A DNA stretch of 64,000 bases, taken from the NCBI RefSeq assembly GCF_900105995.1, contig NZ_LT629785.1:1550001-1614000 (forward strand), written 5' to 3'. This document shows, piece by piece, positions 23,521 through 31,504 of this stretch. Origin of the DNA: Pseudomonas pohangensis (lineage in GTDB: Bacteria; Pseudomonadota; Gammaproteobacteria; Pseudomonadales; Pseudomonadaceae). The translations under genes and the position numbers were made by a program. The notes below the pieces were generated by a model, which was not told where the DNA came from, made no database searches, and saw only the letters and a list, made by a program, of their open reading frames with translations. Position 1 is the stretch's first letter, and every line of letters begins with the position of its first letter.

Positions 23521-24401
23521 GCCAAGTTACCCCCGGACAACTTTTCCGCGATGCGGTTGCCAGCGAGCACCCGCTCCAGGTAGTCGGTGCCATCAATGCC
23601 AACCATGCGCTGCTGGCCAAGCGTGCCGGTTTCAAGGCCATCTACCTCTCGGGTGGCGGCGTGGCCGCTGGCTCGCTGGGTTTGCCGGATCTGGGCATTA
23701 CCGGTCTGGATGATGTGTTGACCGACGTGCGCCGGATTACCGATGTGTGTGATCTGCCGCTGCTGGTGGACGTGGATACCGGTTTCGGTTCCTCGGCCTT
23801 CAACGTGGCACGTACCGTCAAGTCGATGATCAAGTTCGGCGCTGCGGCGATCCATATCGAAGACCAGGTCGGCGCCAAGCGTTGCGGCCATCGTCCGAAC
23901 AAGGAAATCGTCACTCAGCAGGAAATGGTTGATCGGATCAAGGCGGCGGTTGATGCGCGCACCGACGACAGCTTCGTGATCATGGCACGTACCGATGCGC
24001 TGGCAGTTGAAGGTCTCAACTCCGCGCTGGACCGTGCTGCGGCCTGTATCGAAGCCGGTGCCGACATGATCTTCCCGGAAGCGATTACCGAACTGTCCAT
24101 GTACAAGACCTTCGCCGACCGCATCAAGGCGCCGATCCTGGCCAATATCACCGAGTTCGGTGCCACGCCGCTGTACACCACCGAAGAACTCGCCAGCGTT
24201 GATGTATCGCTGGTGCTTTACCCGCTGTCGGCCTTCCGTGCCATGAACAAGGCGGCCGAGAACGTGTATGTGCAATTGCGCCGCGACGGTACCCAGAAGA
24301 ATGTGATCGATACCATGCAGACTCGCATGGAGCTCTACGATCGCATCAACTATCACGCCTTCGAGCAGCACCTCGATGCGTTGTTCGCCGCCAAGAAATA
24401 A
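23517..24401 (+). CDS. prpB: 2-methylisocitrate lyase
   Basis: A 294-residue isocitrate-lyase-superfamily enzyme. GAKRCGHRPNKEIV is the KRCGH catalytic motif with the active Cys. LLVDVDTGFGSS and HIEDQVG provide metal and substrate contacts. It splits 2-methylisocitrate to pyruvate and succinate, the last step of the methylcitrate cycle. ATGA overlap with the GntR gene, 75 bp before prpC. Confidence 0.96.
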   Translation: MSQVTPGQLFRDAVASEHPLQVVGAINANHALLAKRAGFKAIYLSGGGVAAGSLGLPDLGITGLDDVLTDVRRITDVCDLPLLVDVDTGFGSSAFNVARTVKSMIKFGAAAIHIEDQVGAKRCGHRPNKEIVTQQEMVDRIKAAVDARTDDSFVIMARTDALAVEGLNSALDRAAACIEAGADMIFPEAITELSMYKTFADRIKAPILANITEFGATPLYTTEELASVDVSLVLYPLSAFRAMNKAAENVYVQLRRDGTQKNVIDTMQTRMELYDRINYHAFEQHLDALFAAKK

Positions 24402-24476
24402 CCGGCTGGCAGATGGCCCGCACCGGGCTGTCTGCCGCAACAGTATTACTCCCCGGATTCGCCAAGGAGATCAGCG

Positions 24477-25640
24477 ATGAGCGCTACCCCTGAAACCCCA
24501 GCAGCAACCTTCAAGCCTAAAAAATCAGTCGCCCTGAGCGGCACTGCCGCCGGCAATACGGCGCTGTGCACGGTCGGCCGTAGCGGCAACGACCTGCATT
24601 ACCGTGGCTATGACATCCTCGATGTCGCCACTGCCTGCGAATTTGAAGAAATTGCCCACTTGCTGGTGCACGGCAAATTGCCGAATCAGGCTGAACTGAC
24701 AGCCTACAAGACCAAGCTGAAAGCCTTGCGCGGTCTGCCTAGTGGTCTGAAAAAGGCACTGGAACAACTGCCACCGTCGGCACACCCGATGGATGTAATG
24801 CGCACCGGTGTTTCGGTACTCGGTTGCCTGTCGCCGGAGAAGGACGATCACAACCATCCCGGCGCCCGTGACATTGCCGACAAGCTGATGGCTTCGCTGG
24901 GTTCGATGTTGCTGTACTGGTATCACTTCAGCCACAACGGCAAGCGGATCGAAGTGGAAACCGATGACGATTCCATCGGCGGTCACTTCCTGCATCTGCT
25001 GCATGGCAAGGCGCCGAGCCAGAGCTGGGTGCAGGCCATGCACACCTCGCTGGTGCTGTATGCCGAGCATGAGTTCAATGCCTCTACCTTTACCTCGCGG
25101 GTAATCGCCGGTACCGGTTCGGACATGTATTCGGCCATTGCTGGCGGCATTGGCGCGTTGCGTGGGCCCAAGCACGGCGGTGCCAACGAAGTGGCTTTCG
25201 AGATCCAGAAGCGCTACGACAACCCGGATGAAGCCGAGGCGGACATCCGCGCCCGTGTTGAAAAGAAAGAAGTGGTAATTGGCTTCGGTCACCCGGTGTA
25301 TACGGTTTCCGATCCGCGCAACAAGGTGATCAAGGAAGTGGCGCGCCAGCTCAGCAACGAGCAGTCGAACACCAAGATGTTCGATATTGCCGAGCGCCTG
25401 GAAAGCACCATGTGGGAAATCAAGAAGATGTTCCCCAATCTGGACTGGTTCAGTGCGGTCAGCTACCACATGATGGGCGTGCCCACCGCCATGTTCACGC
25501 CGCTGTTCGTCATCGCACGTACTTCCGGCTGGTCGTCCCACGTTATCGAGCAACGCATCGACGGCAAGATCATTCGCCCGAGCGCCAACTATGTGGGCCC
25601 GGAAGATCTGACCTTCGTGCCGCTCAAGGACCGCCCCTAA
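24477..25640 (+). CDS. prpC: 2-methylcitrate synthase
   Basis: A 387-residue citrate-synthase-family protein of the short type I form. GGIGALRGPKHGGANE and VIGFGHPVYTVSDPRNK carry the two catalytic His; WFSAVSYHMMGVPTAMFTP has the Asp/Arg region. It condenses propionyl-CoA with oxaloacetate. The length and its place between prpB and acnD favour methylcitrate synthase over housekeeping citrate synthase. Confidence 0.95.
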   Translation: MSATPETPAATFKPKKSVALSGTAAGNTALCTVGRSGNDLHYRGYDILDVATACEFEEIAHLLVHGKLPNQAELTAYKTKLKALRGLPSGLKKALEQLPPSAHPMDVMRTGVSVLGCLSPEKDDHNHPGARDIADKLMASLGSMLLYWYHFSHNGKRIEVETDDDSIGGHFLHLLHGKAPSQSWVQAMHTSLVLYAEHEFNASTFTSRVIAGTGSDMYSAIAGGIGALRGPKHGGANEVAFEIQKRYDNPDEAEADIRARVEKKEVVIGFGHPVYTVSDPRNKVIKEVARQLSNEQSNTKMFDIAERLESTMWEIKKMFPNLDWFSAVSYHMMGVPTAMFTPLFVIARTSGWSSHVIEQRIDGKIIRPSANYVGPEDLTFVPLKDRP

Positions 25641-25655
25641 ATCATGGAGAGCGTG

Positions 25656-28244
25656 ATGAACACTCAATATCGTAAGAACCTGCCCGGCACACCGCTGGAC
25701 TATTTTGATACCCGCGAAGCGGTGGATGCCATCCAGCCCGGTGCTTACGCCAATCTGCCGTACACCTCACGGGTACTGGCCGAACAACTGGTGCGTCGCT
25801 GTGATCCGGCCATGCTCACGGATTCGCTCAAGCAGCTGATCGAGCGCAAGCAGGATCTGGATTTCCCCTGGTACCCGGCGCGCGTGGTCTGCCATGACAT
25901 CCTCGGGCAGACCGCTCTGGTCGATCTGGCCGGCTTGCGTGACGCCATCGCCGACCAGGGCGGTGATCCGTCCAAGGTCAATCCGGTAGTGCCGACCCAG
26001 CTGATCGTCGACCATTCGCTGGCGGTGGAGTGTGGTGGTTTCGATCCGGATGCGTTCGCCAAGAACCGCGCCATCGAAGACCGTCGCAACGAAGACCGCT
26101 TCCACTTTATCGAGTGGACCAAGACCGCGTTCAAGAACGTCGATGTGATCCCGGCCGGTAACGGCATCATGCACCAGATCAATCTGGAGAAGATGTCGCC
26201 GGTAATCCAGGCGCGTGACGGTGTGGCCTTCCCGGATACCTGTGTCGGTACCGACAGCCATACCCCGCATGTCGATGCGCTGGGTGTGATTGCCGTAGGT
26301 GTCGGCGGTCTGGAAGCCGAGACTGTGATGCTTGGTCGTGCCTCGATGATGCGCCTGCCGGACATCATTGGTGTCAAGCTGACCGGCAAGCGTCAGCCGG
26401 GCATCACCGCTACCGATATCGTGCTGGAACTGACCGCATTCCTGCGCAAGCAGCGCGTGGTCGGTGCCTGGCTGGAGTTCTTCGGCGAGGGTGCCGCCAG
26501 CCTGACCATCGGCGACCGCGCCACCATCTCCAACATGACGCCCGAGTACGGCGCTACCGCCGGCCTGTTCTATATCGATGAACAGACCATCGATTATCTC
26601 AAGCTGACCGGCCGTGAAGCACAGCAGGTGGCTCTGGTGGAAAACTACGCCAGGACCACCGGTCTGTGGGCAGACACGCTGAAAGAGGCCGAGTACGAGC
26701 GCGTGCTGAGCTTTGACCTGTCCAGCGTCGGTCGTAACATGGCTGGCCCGTCCAATCCCCATGCACTGCTGTCGACCAGGGATCTGGCCAGCAAAGGCAT
26801 TTCCGGCGCCTGGACCGAAACTCCCGGGGAAATGCCCGATGGCGCGGTAATCATCGCCGCCATCACCAGCTGCACCAACACCAGTAACCCGCGCAACGTG
26901 GTCGCGGCCGGTCTGGTGGCGCGCAACGCCAATAAACTGGGTCTGCTGCGCAAGCCGTGGGTCAAAACCTCCTTCGCGCCCGGCTCGAAAGTGGCCGAGC
27001 TGTATCTGAAAGATGCCGGCCTGTTGCCCGAGCTGGAAAAACTCGGCTTCGGCATCGTCGGCTTTGCCTGCACTACCTGTAACGGCATGAGCGGTGCACT
27101 GGATCCGAAGATCCAGAAAGAAATCATCGATCGTGACCTGTACGCCACCGCCGTGCTGTCGGGTAACCGCAACTTCGACGGGCGTATCCATCCGTATGCC
27201 AAGCAGGCCTTCCTCGCTTCGCCGCCGCTGGTGGTGGCCTATGCGATTGCCGGCACCATCCGTTTCGACATCGAGCAGGACGTGCTGGGCGTGGTCAACG
27301 GCAAGGAAATCCGCCTGAAGGATATCTGGCCGAGCGACGAAGAAATCGACGCCATCGTCAAGGAAAGCGTCAAGCCCGAGCAGTTCCGCGAGATCTACAT
27401 TCCGATGTTCGATCTGGGCGCCATTGAAGAGTCCGCAAGCCCGCTGTACGACTGGCGCGAGATGAGTACCTACATCCGCCGTCCGCCGTACTGGGAAGGT
27501 GCTCTGGCCGGTGAGCGTACGCTCAAGGGCATGCGACCGCTAGCGGTACTGCCGGACAACATCACCACCGATCACCTGTCACCGTCCAACGCCATCATGA
27601 TGGACAGCGCGGCCGGTGAGTACCTGCACAAAATGGGCTTGCCGGAAGAGGACTTCAACTCCTACGCCACCCACCGCGGTGATCACCTCACCGCACAGCG
27701 CGCGACCTTCGCCAACCCCAAGCTGATCAACGAGATGGCGGTGGTGGATGGCAAGGTCAAGCAGGGTTCGCTGGCGCGCATCGAGCCGGAAGGCAAGGTC
27801 ACGCGCATGTGGGAAGCCATTGAAACCTACATGGAGCGCAAGCAGCCGCTGATCATCGTCGCCGGTGCCGACTACGGTCAGGGCTCGTCCCGTGACTGGG
27901 CAGCCAAGGGCGTGCGTCTGGCAGGTGTCGAGGCGATTGCCGCGGAAGGTTTCGAGCGCATTCACCGTACCAACCTGATTGGTATGGGCGTATTGCCGCT
28001 GGAATTCCAGCCGGGCACCACGCGCAAGACCCTGGGTATCGACGGCACTGAAACCTATGACGTGATTGGCGAGCGCACCCCGCGCGCGACCATGACACTG
28101 GTCATCACCCGCAAGAACGGTGAGCGCGTCGAAGTGCCGATGACCTGCCGTCTGGACAGTGATGAAGAAGTGCTGATCTACGAAGCCGGCGGTGTATTGC
28201 AGCGCTTCGCCCAGGACTTCCTCGAGTCCAGCGCCAGCGCGTGA
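25656..28244 (+). CDS. acnD: Fe/S-dependent 2-methyl(iso)citrate dehydratase AcnD
   Basis: An 862-residue aconitase-family protein. GTDSHTPHVDALG, AITSCTNTSNPRNV and ACTTCNGMSG contain the active-site His and the three cluster Cys (one in SCTNTS, two in CTTC). GADYGQGSSRDWAAKGVRL is the swivel-domain substrate motif. The start is set at ATG 25656, preceded by GGAGAG; an ATG 12 bases earlier has no ribosome site. With PrpF it replaces the cofactor-free PrpD of enterics. Confidence 0.95.
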   Translation: MNTQYRKNLPGTPLDYFDTREAVDAIQPGAYANLPYTSRVLAEQLVRRCDPAMLTDSLKQLIERKQDLDFPWYPARVVCHDILGQTALVDLAGLRDAIADQGGDPSKVNPVVPTQLIVDHSLAVECGGFDPDAFAKNRAIEDRRNEDRFHFIEWTKTAFKNVDVIPAGNGIMHQINLEKMSPVIQARDGVAFPDTCVGTDSHTPHVDALGVIAVGVGGLEAETVMLGRASMMRLPDIIGVKLTGKRQPGITATDIVLELTAFLRKQRVVGAWLEFFGEGAASLTIGDRATISNMTPEYGATAGLFYIDEQTIDYLKLTGREAQQVALVENYARTTGLWADTLKEAEYERVLSFDLSSVGRNMAGPSNPHALLSTRDLASKGISGAWTETPGEMPDGAVIIAAITSCTNTSNPRNVVAAGLVARNANKLGLLRKPWVKTSFAPGSKVAELYLKDAGLLPELEKLGFGIVGFACTTCNGMSGALDPKIQKEIIDRDLYATAVLSGNRNFDGRIHPYAKQAFLASPPLVVAYAIAGTIRFDIEQDVLGVVNGKEIRLKDIWPSDEEIDAIVKESVKPEQFREIYIPMFDLGAIEESASPLYDWREMSTYIRRPPYWEGALAGERTLKGMRPLAVLPDNITTDHLSPSNAIMMDSAAGEYLHKMGLPEEDFNSYATHRGDHLTAQRATFANPKLINEMAVVDGKVKQGSLARIEPEGKVTRMWEAIETYMERKQPLIIVAGADYGQGSSRDWAAKGVRLAGVEAIAAEGFERIHRTNLIGMGVLPLEFQPGTTRKTLGIDGTETYDVIGERTPRATMTLVITRKNGERVEVPMTCRLDSDEEVLIYEAGGVLQRFAQDFLESSASA

Positions 28245-28253
28245 AGGCTGCAG

Positions 28254-28310
28254 GGCGGGTAACCGTGTTACCCGCCATTATTTTGCGGGCCAGGCAATTG
28301 CCTGGCCCGC
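28254..28310. repeat. Two palindromes between acnD and prpF
   Basis: GGCGGGTAAC-CGT-GTTACCCGCC (28254-28276) and a perfect 26-bp palindrome at 28285-28310 (half-site GCGGGCCAGGCAA). They fill the only sizeable gap of the operon and could stabilise or attenuate the mRNA. Confidence 0.7.
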
Positions 28311-28361
28311 GTCAGAAACCGCCCAAAGCGAACCGAAAATGAACATTGTGGAGAGCAGGTC

Positions 28362-29549
28362 ATGGCTCACGTAGCACAGGTCAAAATTCCCGCCACCTAT
28401 ATGCGCGGCGGCACCAGTAAAGGTGTGTTCTTCAGGTTGCAGGATCTGCCCGAGGCCTGCCAGGTACCGGGTGCCGCGCGCGACAAGCTGTTCATGCGCG
28501 TGATCGGCAGCCCGGACCCGTACTCCGCGCACATTGACGGTATGGGCGGCGCCACTTCCAGCACCAGCAAGTGCGTGATTTTGAGCAAAAGCACGCAGCC
28601 TGATCATGACGTGGACTATCTCTACGGCCAGGTATCCATCGACAAGGCCTTTGTCGACTGGAGCGGCAACTGCGGCAACCTGTCCACCGGCGCCGGCGCT
28701 TTTGCCCTGCATGCCGGTCTGGTTGATCCGGCGCGCATCCCGCAGAACGGCACCTGTGTGGTGCGCATCTGGCAGGCCAATATCCAGAAGACCATCATCG
28801 CCCATGTACCGGTGACCAATGGTCAGGTGCAGGAAACCGGCGACTTCGAACTGGATGGCGTGACCTTTCCGGCTGCCGAAATCGTACTGGAGTTCCTCGA
28901 CCCGTCCGATGATGGCGAGGAGGGCGGTTCGATGTTCCCCACCGGCAATCTGGTTGATGACCTGGAAGTTCCCGGTATCGGTACGCTGAAGGCGACCATG
29001 ATCACTGCCGGCATCCCTACAGTGTTTGTGAATGCCAGCGAAATTGGTTACACCGGCACCGAGTTGCGTGAGCAGATCAATGGCGACCCCGCAGCACTGG
29101 CCAGATTCGAAGCCATCCGTGTTGCCGGCGCCTTGCGCATGGGTCTGATCAAGACCCCGGAAGAGGCGGCCACCCGCCAGCACACGCCGAAAATTGCCTT
29201 CGTGGCAGCACCAGTCGACTACACCGCCTCCAGTGGCAAAACCATCCAGGCCAGCGAGATTGATCTGCTGGTGCGGGCACTGTCCATGGGCAAGCTGCAC
29301 CACGCCATGATGGGCACCGCAGCGGTGGCGATCGGCACCGCTGCTGCGATTCCCGGCACGCTGGTGAACCTGGCGGCCGGGGGTGGCGAGCGCACGGCGG
29401 TGCGTTTCGGGCATCCGTCCGGTACGCTGCGTGTGGGTGCCGAAGCGGTTCAGGTTGAAGGTAACTGGACGGTGACCAAAGCGATCATGAGTCGTAGTGC
29501 GCGGGTGTTGATGGAAGGCTGGGTGCGTGTGCCCGGAGATACGTTCTGA
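28362..29549 (+). CDS. prpF: 2-methylaconitate cis-trans isomerase PrpF
   Basis: A 395-residue protein of the PrpF family (diaminopimelate-epimerase fold). IPATYMRGGTSKGVFFR at the N-terminus is the family start; DGMGGATSSTSKC and WSGNCGNLSTGAGAFA contain the Cys/Lys catalytic region. It isomerises the 2-methylaconitate produced by AcnD. Last gene of the prp operon; no prpD follows. Confidence 0.95.
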   Translation: MAHVAQVKIPATYMRGGTSKGVFFRLQDLPEACQVPGAARDKLFMRVIGSPDPYSAHIDGMGGATSSTSKCVILSKSTQPDHDVDYLYGQVSIDKAFVDWSGNCGNLSTGAGAFALHAGLVDPARIPQNGTCVVRIWQANIQKTIIAHVPVTNGQVQETGDFELDGVTFPAAEIVLEFLDPSDDGEEGGSMFPTGNLVDDLEVPGIGTLKATMITAGIPTVFVNASEIGYTGTELREQINGDPAALARFEAIRVAGALRMGLIKTPEEAATRQHTPKIAFVAAPVDYTASSGKTIQASEIDLLVRALSMGKLHHAMMGTAAVAIGTAAAIPGTLVNLAAGGGERTAVRFGHPSGTLRVGAEAVQVEGNWTVTKAIMSRSARVLMEGWVRVPGDTF

Positions 29550-29556
29550 TCCCGGT

Positions 29557-29613
29557 TGTTGAGTGGGCTTTAGCCCACCGTCAAGGTATTGGTGGGTAAA
29601 GCCCACCCAACTC
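29557..29613. repeat. GGTGGGCTTCAGCCCACC-family repeat pair, diverged copy
   Basis: GTTGAGTGGGCTTTAGCCCACC and GGTGGGTAAAGCCCACCCAA face each other around about 15 bases. It is a diverged member of the family seen at 17921, 43490, 44465, 47426 and 49130. Confidence 0.8.
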
Positions 29614-29650
29614 AAAAGCCCGCCGGCCCAGTGCTTTGGCGGGTTTTTTC
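29614..29650 (+). terminator. Terminator of the prp operon
   Basis: AAAAGCCCGCC pairs with GGCGGGTTTTTT on either side of a short loop, followed by T's, directly behind the repeat. Confidence 0.8.
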
Positions 29651-29674
29651 TTAAGGGATACTCTGGAGCCGGCA

Positions 29675-30493
29675 ATGCAAATCAACGCGCATGAACTGAA
29701 CACCCGCTCACAAGGCAAAGGGCCTTTGTTCGTCTGGGGTCATGGCCTGACAGGCAGCATGGGCAGTGAAGATGCGCTGGGGCTGTTTGAGTGGAAGAAA
29801 TTTCCCCGGGATATCCGCTTGTTGCGCTATGACGCGCGTGGCCATGGTGAGAGTGAAGCCAGCGCAACGCCTGCCGGTTATCACTGGGCCGAGTTGGGCA
29901 GTGACATGACCGCGCTGGCGCACAAGCACGCCCGGGGTAGTGGTTATGTACTCGGTGGCCAGTCGATGGGTTGTGCCACCGCTCTCTATGCAGCCTTGCA
30001 ATGCCCGGAGGAAGTGCGCGGTCTGGTGCTGGTCAATCCTCCGACCGCCTGGCAAACCCGCGCGGCGCAAGGCGCCTTTTACCGCAAGAGCGCCTGGGTG
30101 AGTGGCCTGCTGGGTGGCAAATTGCTGGCCAAAGTCATGAGCAAGGATTTGAGCCGGTTGCTACCGTTCTGGATGCTCGAGGCGCGTGCGGAGAAGGTGC
30201 CTGGTGCGTTTGAGGGATTGAGCCGCATGCGCCGTTGCACGCTGTTCAACCTGTTTCGCGGGGCCGCCCTGACTGACCTGCCGGCAGAGTCGGCACTGGC
30301 TACCCTGGAAGTGCCAACACTGATTCTGGCCTGGAGCGATGATCCAACCCACCCGCTAAGTACCGCAGAAACCCTGGCGCAACTGCTGCCCAGAGCGCAA
30401 TTGCACATCGCACACAGCAATGACGAGGTTTTGCGCTGGCCAGCGCTGATGCGGGAATTTGTCAGCCAGGTCAGCGCGAAGGCAGACGCCTGA
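29675..30493 (+). CDS. Alpha/beta-hydrolase
   Basis: A 272-residue alpha/beta-hydrolase with GGAG just before ATG 29675. FVWGHGLTGSMGSE is the oxyanion-hole HG region, YVLGGQSMGCATALYAAL the G-x-S-x-G nucleophile elbow (Ser near residue 97), and AWSDDPTHPLSTAE the likely acid loop; a final His lies in QLHIAHSNDE. Substrate unknown; esterase or carboxylic-ester hydrolase activity is only a family guess. Confidence 0.85.
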   Translation: MQINAHELNTRSQGKGPLFVWGHGLTGSMGSEDALGLFEWKKFPRDIRLLRYDARGHGESEASATPAGYHWAELGSDMTALAHKHARGSGYVLGGQSMGCATALYAALQCPEEVRGLVLVNPPTAWQTRAAQGAFYRKSAWVSGLLGGKLLAKVMSKDLSRLLPFWMLEARAEKVPGAFEGLSRMRRCTLFNLFRGAALTDLPAESALATLEVPTLILAWSDDPTHPLSTAETLAQLLPRAQLHIAHSNDEVLRWPALMREFVSQVSAKADA

Positions 30494-30509
30494 CGCCTGC
30501 CGTGAATGC

Positions 30510-31328
30510 TTACTTCAGGCGCCGGTCCACACCTTTTTCAACCAGGATCTTCGCGGATATTTCTTCCACGGAAAAATGCGTTGAATTGATGTTGGCGATG
30601 TTTTCCTTGCGGAACAGTTGCTCGACCGCACGTACTTCGAACTCGCACTGGGCAAAGCTGGAATAGCGGCTGTTCGGTTTGCGCTCGTTGCGGATTGCGC
30701 TCAGCCGGTCCGGATCGATGGTCAGCCCGAACAGCTTGTCCTTGTAGGGCTTGAGGGCATTGGGCAACTGCAGGTGCTCCATGTCCTCTTCGGTCAACGG
30801 GTAGTTGGCGGCGCGGATACCGAACTGCATGGCCATGTACAGGCAGGTCGGAGTTTTGCCGCAGCGCGACACGCCAACCATGATCAGGTCGGCCTTGTCG
30901 TAATAGTGGGTGCGCGCGCCATCGTCGTTATCGAGGGCAAAATTCACCGCATTGATGCGCTCCATGTAATTGGAGTCTTTGCCTATCGAGTGGGATTTGC
31001 CCACGGTGTAGGACGACTGGGACACCAGTTCTTTCTCCAGCGGGGCCAGAAAGGTCGAAAAGATATCGATCATGAAGCCCTTGGAGGTGGCGATTACCTC
31101 GCGGATTTGCTGATTGACCACGGTATCAAAGATGATCGGGCGGAAGCCGTCAGCCTGCTCGGCGGCGTTTATCTGCTGGACGATCAGCTGTGCCTTTTCG
31201 ATGCTGTCGACATAAGGCCTCGTCAGTTTGGTGAAGTCGAATGTCTCGAACTGGGCAAGCAGGCTCTGGCCCAGAGCTTCCGCAGTAATACCGGTTCCGT
31301 CGGAGATGAAAAAGGCAGTTCGTTTCAT
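30510..31328 (-). CDS. ppsR: Phosphoenolpyruvate synthase regulatory protein (DUF299 bifunctional kinase/phosphorylase)
   Basis: A 272-residue protein. FFISDGTGITAEALGQSLL starts the family and GVSRCGKTPTCLYMA is the P-loop near residue 155. It phosphorylates and dephosphorylates PEP synthase on a Thr using ADP and phosphate, switching it off and on. Divergent from its target ppsA with a 176-bp shared control region, the normal pseudomonad layout. Confidence 0.94.
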   Translation of the reverse strand: MKRTAFFISDGTGITAEALGQSLLAQFETFDFTKLTRPYVDSIEKAQLIVQQINAAEQADGFRPIIFDTVVNQQIREVIATSKGFMIDIFSTFLAPLEKELVSQSSYTVGKSHSIGKDSNYMERINAVNFALDNDDGARTHYYDKADLIMVGVSRCGKTPTCLYMAMQFGIRAANYPLTEEDMEHLQLPNALKPYKDKLFGLTIDPDRLSAIRNERKPNSRYSSFAQCEFEVRAVEQLFRKENIANINSTHFSVEEISAKILVEKGVDRRLK

Positions 31329-31504
31329 TTCTGCTAAAGGCCTTAAGCTGGAGACCGTTCTCGGCTATGATGTGCCGGCTTTTTGGTCGGGAATTGGCCG
31401 GCATTGTCCTCTAATTTCGTCAGGCCGGCCACCGCGCAGCAAACCCTCTGACACAGGCCGCATGGTCTGTCCTGGGCACCTAACAGAATATTGGAGAGTT
31501 CACC

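Noticed and set aside
25767..27191. A 474-codon minus-strand frame over acnD
   Set aside because: Shadow of acnD; same reasoning.
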